From Methanobacteriota archaeon (lineage in GTDB: Archaea > Thermoplasmatota > E2 > DHVEG-1): 8,583 nucleotides of DNA. Position 1 is the first letter of the stretch. Each line of letters starts with the position of its first letter. The stretch lies in NCBI GenBank assembly GCA_903930505.1, contig CAIYYQ010000167.1:1-8583 (forward strand), in the 5' to 3' direction. The notes below the pieces were generated by a model. That model was given only the letters and a program-made list of their open reading frames with translations, was not told the origin of the DNA and made no database searches. The translations under genes and the position numbers were made by a program. Shown one piece after another: positions 6,101 through 8,583 of the stretch.

Positions 6101-8056
6101 ATGTCGAGCGAAAACATATCAGTACTATTGGATGAAAAACGGGTTTTTAAACCGTCGAAAAAATTTGTCGATCAGACAAACGTGAAGCAGTGGATGGATG
6201 AACACAACATTAAAACCATCGATGATCTCTACAAGAAAGCAGAGAACTGGGAATGGTTCTGGGACGAAGCAGCAAAAGAACTTCTTGAGTTTTACACCCC
6301 GTATACAAAAGTTGTGGAATGGAATGCCCCTTGGGTGAAATGGTTTGTCGGCGCGAAATACAACATTGTCCATGACGCAGTTGATAAACACGTGAAAACC
6401 TGGCGGAAAAACAAGGTCGCTATTATTTTCGAAGGGGAACCCGGTGATGTTCGTAAACTCACCTATAACGATTTGTATATTGAGATAAACAAACTCGCGA
6501 ACGCACTCAAGAAACTTGGTGTGACAAAAGGTGATCGTGTTGGGATTTATCTTCCTATGATTCCTGAGTTATCTATTGCGATGCTTGCCTGCGCGAAGAT
6601 CGGTGCGATTCATTCTGTTGTCTTTTCCGGGTTCAGTGCAACTGCGTTCCGTGATCGGATGAATGATTGTGAAGCAAAAGCAGTGATTACCTGTGATAGT
6701 TTCTGGCGACGGGGAAAGAAAGTCCCATTGAAAACCCAGACTGATGAAGCAATAAAAGAAGCACCCAGTGTAAAAAACGTCGTTGTCTACAAGCGAACCG
6801 GTGATCCTGTTCCTTGGACGCAGAATCGGGATGTCTGGTGGCATGAGACTACTAAAGATATGTCAAAGGAATGCCCAACAGAACAACTTGATGCAAATGA
6901 TCCCCTGTATTTCTTATATACTTCTGGGACGACCGGGAAACCAAAAGGTATTATTCATGCCCATGCCGGATACGCGGTTGGGACTGCACTCACCTTGAAG
7001 TGGGTGTTTGACGTAAAAGACGATGATATTTACTGGTGTGCTGCTGATATCGGCTGGGTTACCGGTCATTCCTACATTGTCTACGCGCCGCTCATTCTTG
7101 GAGCAACCTCTATTATTTATGAGGGTGCACCGGATTGGCCGCAGGCTGACCGCTGGTGGGATATCATTGAAAAATATGGTGTAAATATCTTATACACGTC
7201 ACCGACAAGTGTTCGGTTGTTCATGCGGTTTGGGGAAGACTGGCCGAATAAACATGATCTCAGCAGCCTTCGGCTACTTGGATCTGTTGGTGAACCTATT
7301 AACCCAGAAGCATGGATGTGGTATTACAAGAACATCGGTCATGAGAACTGTCAGATTATGGATACCTGGTGGCAGACGGAGACCGGTCATTTCGTGATTT
7401 CACCCTTACCGATAACTCCGTTGAAACCAGGATCTGCAACAAAAGCGCTTCCTGGAATGTCCGCTGAAGTGTATAACGAAGAAGGAAAAACTGTGCAGAA
7501 TGCAGGCGGTAATCTCGTACTTACTCATCCGTGGCCTGGGATGCTTCGCGGGATCTATAAGAACCCGGAGCGGTATGAACAGACCTACTGGAGCAGATTT
7601 AAAAATGTGTATCTTGCAGGTGATGTCACCCGTAAGGATGATGATGGGTATTTCTGGATACAGGGTCGCGCAGATGATGTACTCAAGATATCCGGTCATC
7701 GGATTGGGAACTCTGAAGTGGAATCAGCGCTCGTGAGTCATCCTATGGTTGCTGAGGCAGCAGTCATTGGGAAACCCCATGAGTTGAAAGGAGAATCCAT
7801 CACCGCATATGTGGTGTTGAAGAAAGGTATTCAATCCAGTGAAGATCTCAGGAAAACACTTTCCGATCATGTGTCAAAAGAGCTTGGGAAGATCGCAAAA
7901 CCTGATGAGATCTGGTTTGTGTCAGATGTCCCGAAGACCCGCAGTGGTAAGATCATGCGTCGGGTAATCCGCGCGAAAGCCATGGGTCAAGACGTCGGTG
8001 ATACATCAACGCTTGCGAACCCTGAAGCGGTTGACGAAATCGGCAAGGCAGTGTAA
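6101..8056 (+). CDS. acs: Acetyl-CoA synthetase (AMP-forming)
   Basis: This 651-residue cytoplasmic adenylate-forming enzyme converts acetate + ATP + CoA into acetyl-CoA + AMP + PPi; the length equals the usual ~650. The N-terminal Acs segment includes the [11 protein letters not shown] region. The P-loop [11 protein letters not shown] is at 273-283. DTWWQTETG (421-429) carries the second tryptophan, W424, which in Acs limits the pocket to acetate and argues against propionyl- or longer-chain acyl-CoA synthetases. D508 in YLAGD is the expected ribose contact, and [15 protein letters not shown] (522-536) is the hinge/CoA segment with D525. [11 protein letters not shown] (611-621) contains the catalytic lysine K617, the residue acetylated in regulated Acs enzymes, so post-translational control is possible. 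The gene starts 195 nt after the regulator gene and has its own promoter and ribosome site. It is likely an acetate-assimilation enzyme feeding the same acetyl-CoA pool as ATP-citrate lyase. Direction in vivo is not shown. Confidence 0.97.
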   Translation: MSSENISVLLDEKRVFKPSKKFVDQTNVKQWMDEHNIKTIDDLYKKAENWEWFWDEAAKELLEFYTPYTKVVEWNAPWVKWFVGAKYNIVHDAVDKHVKTWRKNKVAIIFEGEPGDVRKLTYNDLYIEINKLANALKKLGVTKGDRVGIYLPMIPELSIAMLACAKIGAIHSVVFSGFSATAFRDRMNDCEAKAVITCDSFWRRGKKVPLKTQTDEAIKEAPSVKNVVVYKRTGDPVPWTQNRDVWWHETTKDMSKECPTEQLDANDPLYFLYTSGTTGKPKGIIHAHAGYAVGTALTLKWVFDVKDDDIYWCAADIGWVTGHSYIVYAPLILGATSIIYEGAPDWPQADRWWDIIEKYGVNILYTSPTSVRLFMRFGEDWPNKHDLSSLRLLGSVGEPINPEAWMWYYKNIGHENCQIMDTWWQTETGHFVISPLPITPLKPGSATKALPGMSAEVYNEEGKTVQNAGGNLVLTHPWPGMLRGIYKNPERYEQTYWSRFKNVYLAGDVTRKDDDGYFWIQGRADDVLKISGHRIGNSEVESALVSHPMVAEAAVIGKPHELKGESITAYVVLKKGIQSSEDLRKTLSDHVSKELGKIAKPDEIWFVSDVPKTRSGKIMRRVIRAKAMGQDVGDTSTLANPEAVDEIGKAV

Positions 8057-8070
8057 ATATACTCCTTGCA

Positions 8071-8135
8071 TTTCTTCTTTTTTTTCTTTTCTTTCCTGTT
8101 TTTTACTTGTTTGTTTTCTCCTTTTGTTTTTTTTT
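8071..8135 (+). terminator. T-rich archaeal terminator after acs
   Basis: Starting 14 nt after the acs stop there is a 65-nt pyrimidine stretch with T8 at 8078-8085, several T4-T6 runs and T9 at 8127-8135. Multiple U-tracts without a required hairpin are the normal archaeal intrinsic terminator. It separates acs from the small gene downstream. Confidence 0.75.
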
Positions 8136-8172
8136 GGGTACCAAGTGTAAAGACATAGGGTACTACTTGTAC
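8136..8172. repeat. GGGTAC direct repeats and GTAC inverted repeat upstream of the small gene
   Basis: GGGTAC occurs at 8136-8141 and 8158-8163, 22 bp apart (about two helical turns). The second copy overlaps GTAC-N5-GTAC at 8160-8172, and CAAGT (8142-8146) is inverted as ACTTG (8165-8169). It lies between the acs terminator and the small gene's promoter region, so it could be an operator; the repeats are short. Confidence 0.25.
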
Positions 8173-8180
8173 AATAAGAC

Positions 8181-8189
8181 GTTTTAAAG
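8181..8189 (+). promoter_or_regulatory. Weak TATA candidate for the small gene
   Basis: GTTTTAAAG is the best TATA-like string at the right distance: its centre plus 26 nt falls near 8211, just before the ATG at 8223. ACAATAAG at 8171-8178 is an alternative giving a ~23-nt leader that fully includes the ribosome site. Neither is strong. Confidence 0.3.
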
Positions 8190-8222
8190 AAAACAGACAA
8201 AGAAGGATATGGTGAGAAAGAT

Positions 8223-8360
8223 ATGATGAATAACGCAGAACAAGTAAAAAAGCTGTACGAGGATGCAGTGGTGTACCATATGCTTGGTTCAGGATATTCT
8301 GAGGAGCGTGCTCGTGCAGAGGCGCAGAAGATATCAAATATCATTGTAAACAAAGCATAG
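8223..8360 (+). CDS. Small protein of unknown function (45 aa)
   Basis: A complete 46-codon frame encodes a 45-residue, charged, probably all-helical protein starting MMNNAEQVKKLYEDAVVYH and ending KISNIIVNKA. Support comes from GGTGA (8211-8215) ending 7 nt before the first ATG, from its place between two T-rich terminators, and from a regular amphipathic pattern. There appear to be two helices split at LGSGYSEE, the second being RARAEAQKISNIIV. There is no signal peptide, membrane segment, cysteine pair or recognisable family motif. ATG at 8226 is the alternative start. The frame is short enough to arise by chance, but the ribosome site and low-complexity-free composition make translation plausible. 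I do not recognise it and assign no function. Its own terminator-bounded unit argues against it being part of the acs operon. Confidence 0.6.
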   Translation: MMNNAEQVKKLYEDAVVYHMLGSGYSEERARAEAQKISNIIVNKA

Positions 8361-8468
8361 TTAACGGATATGAATGTCATCGTTGTATAGAATATAGTGA
8401 TCAGTACGGTGGTATCAATATTTAGTGAATCACGAGCAACTTTTGGTTATATCAGACACATAGATGAT

Positions 8469-8509
8469 TCCTTTTTTACGAAGGATTAAATGTTTTTCTT
8501 TTTTCTTTT
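8469..8509 (+). terminator. Hairpin plus T-tract terminator after the small gene
   Basis: TCCTT (8469-8473) pairs with AAGGA (8481-8485) around a 7-nt loop. This is followed within 8 nt by TTTTTCTTTTTTCTTTT. The arrangement resembles an intrinsic terminator and closes the small-gene transcript. The 108 nt between the small-gene stop and this element show no further frame or RNA gene that I can support. Confidence 0.5.
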
Positions 8510-8560
8510 CCATCGCAGTTAATCTTATTTGTACCAACATTGATTCCTGAAAAGAAACCA

Positions 8561-8583
8561 ATGGATGAACAACACATCATACA
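8561..8583 (+). CDS. Possible start of a further gene (partial)
   Basis: An ATG at 8561 opens MDEQHII and runs off the window. It lies downstream of the terminator at 8469-8509, where a new transcription unit would be expected, but there is no clear Shine-Dalgarno site and no convincing TATA box. Too short to identify. Confidence 0.2.

Noticed and set aside
8223..8229. C-box-like ATGATGA suggesting a C/D box RNA
   Set aside because: It is formed by the tandem start codons of the small gene, and no D box is present at the expected distance.
8006..8380. Minus-strand frames of about 115-125 codons spanning the acs 3' end
   Set aside because: Their Lys-rich stretch is the T-rich terminator read backwards, and they overlap both acs and the small gene without any start signal.

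Overview
The window is archaeal. The clearest sign is upstream of the regulator gene, where a purine-rich BRE and TATA box (TTTATATA, 4816-4823) lie one TATA-to-start distance before an in-frame GTG, the arrangement of a leaderless archaeal transcript. Strong Shine-Dalgarno sites (GGAGG, GAGGT, GGTGA) precede the other genes, and gene ends carry T-rich tracts of the archaeal terminator type. The base composition is moderately AT-rich, with very AT-rich intergenic DNA. I cannot name the lineage; a euryarchaeal or Thermoplasmatota-like organism is a guess.

From right to left on the minus strand, 4638 to 1 holds a tightly packed operon: aconitase (acn), NADP-type isocitrate dehydrogenase (icd), the ATP-grasp/citrate-binding subunit of ATP-citrate lyase (aclB), and the start of the citryl-CoA lyase/CoA-ligase subunit (aclA, cut by the window edge). 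Gaps are 2 to 20 nt and each gene has its own Shine-Dalgarno site. The enzymes interconvert 2-oxoglutarate + CO2, isocitrate, citrate, and acetyl-CoA + oxaloacetate. This is the carboxylating/citrate-cleaving arm of the reductive TCA cycle, or else a citrate-cleavage route supplying acetyl-CoA.

Divergent from acn, on the plus strand, is a 352-residue transcription factor (4847-5905) made of two tandem copies of a winged-helix plus Lrp/AsnC-like sensor unit. The open frame extends upstream to a TTG at 4748, but that extension only translates the AT-rich promoter. Downstream on the same strand, behind its own promoter, is AMP-forming acetyl-CoA synthetase (acs, 6101-8056). The regulator therefore sits between two transcription units that both make acetyl-CoA (from citrate and from acetate), which makes it a candidate local regulator of that node.

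After acs come a strong T-rich terminator, a 45-residue small protein of unknown function (8223-8360) with its own Shine-Dalgarno site, a hairpin plus T-tract terminator, and a possible new gene start at 8561. No tRNA, rRNA, CRISPR array or mobile element is visible. The most interesting items are the ATP-citrate lyase operon in an archaeon, the duplicated regulator beside it, and a perfect palindrome in the acs leader.
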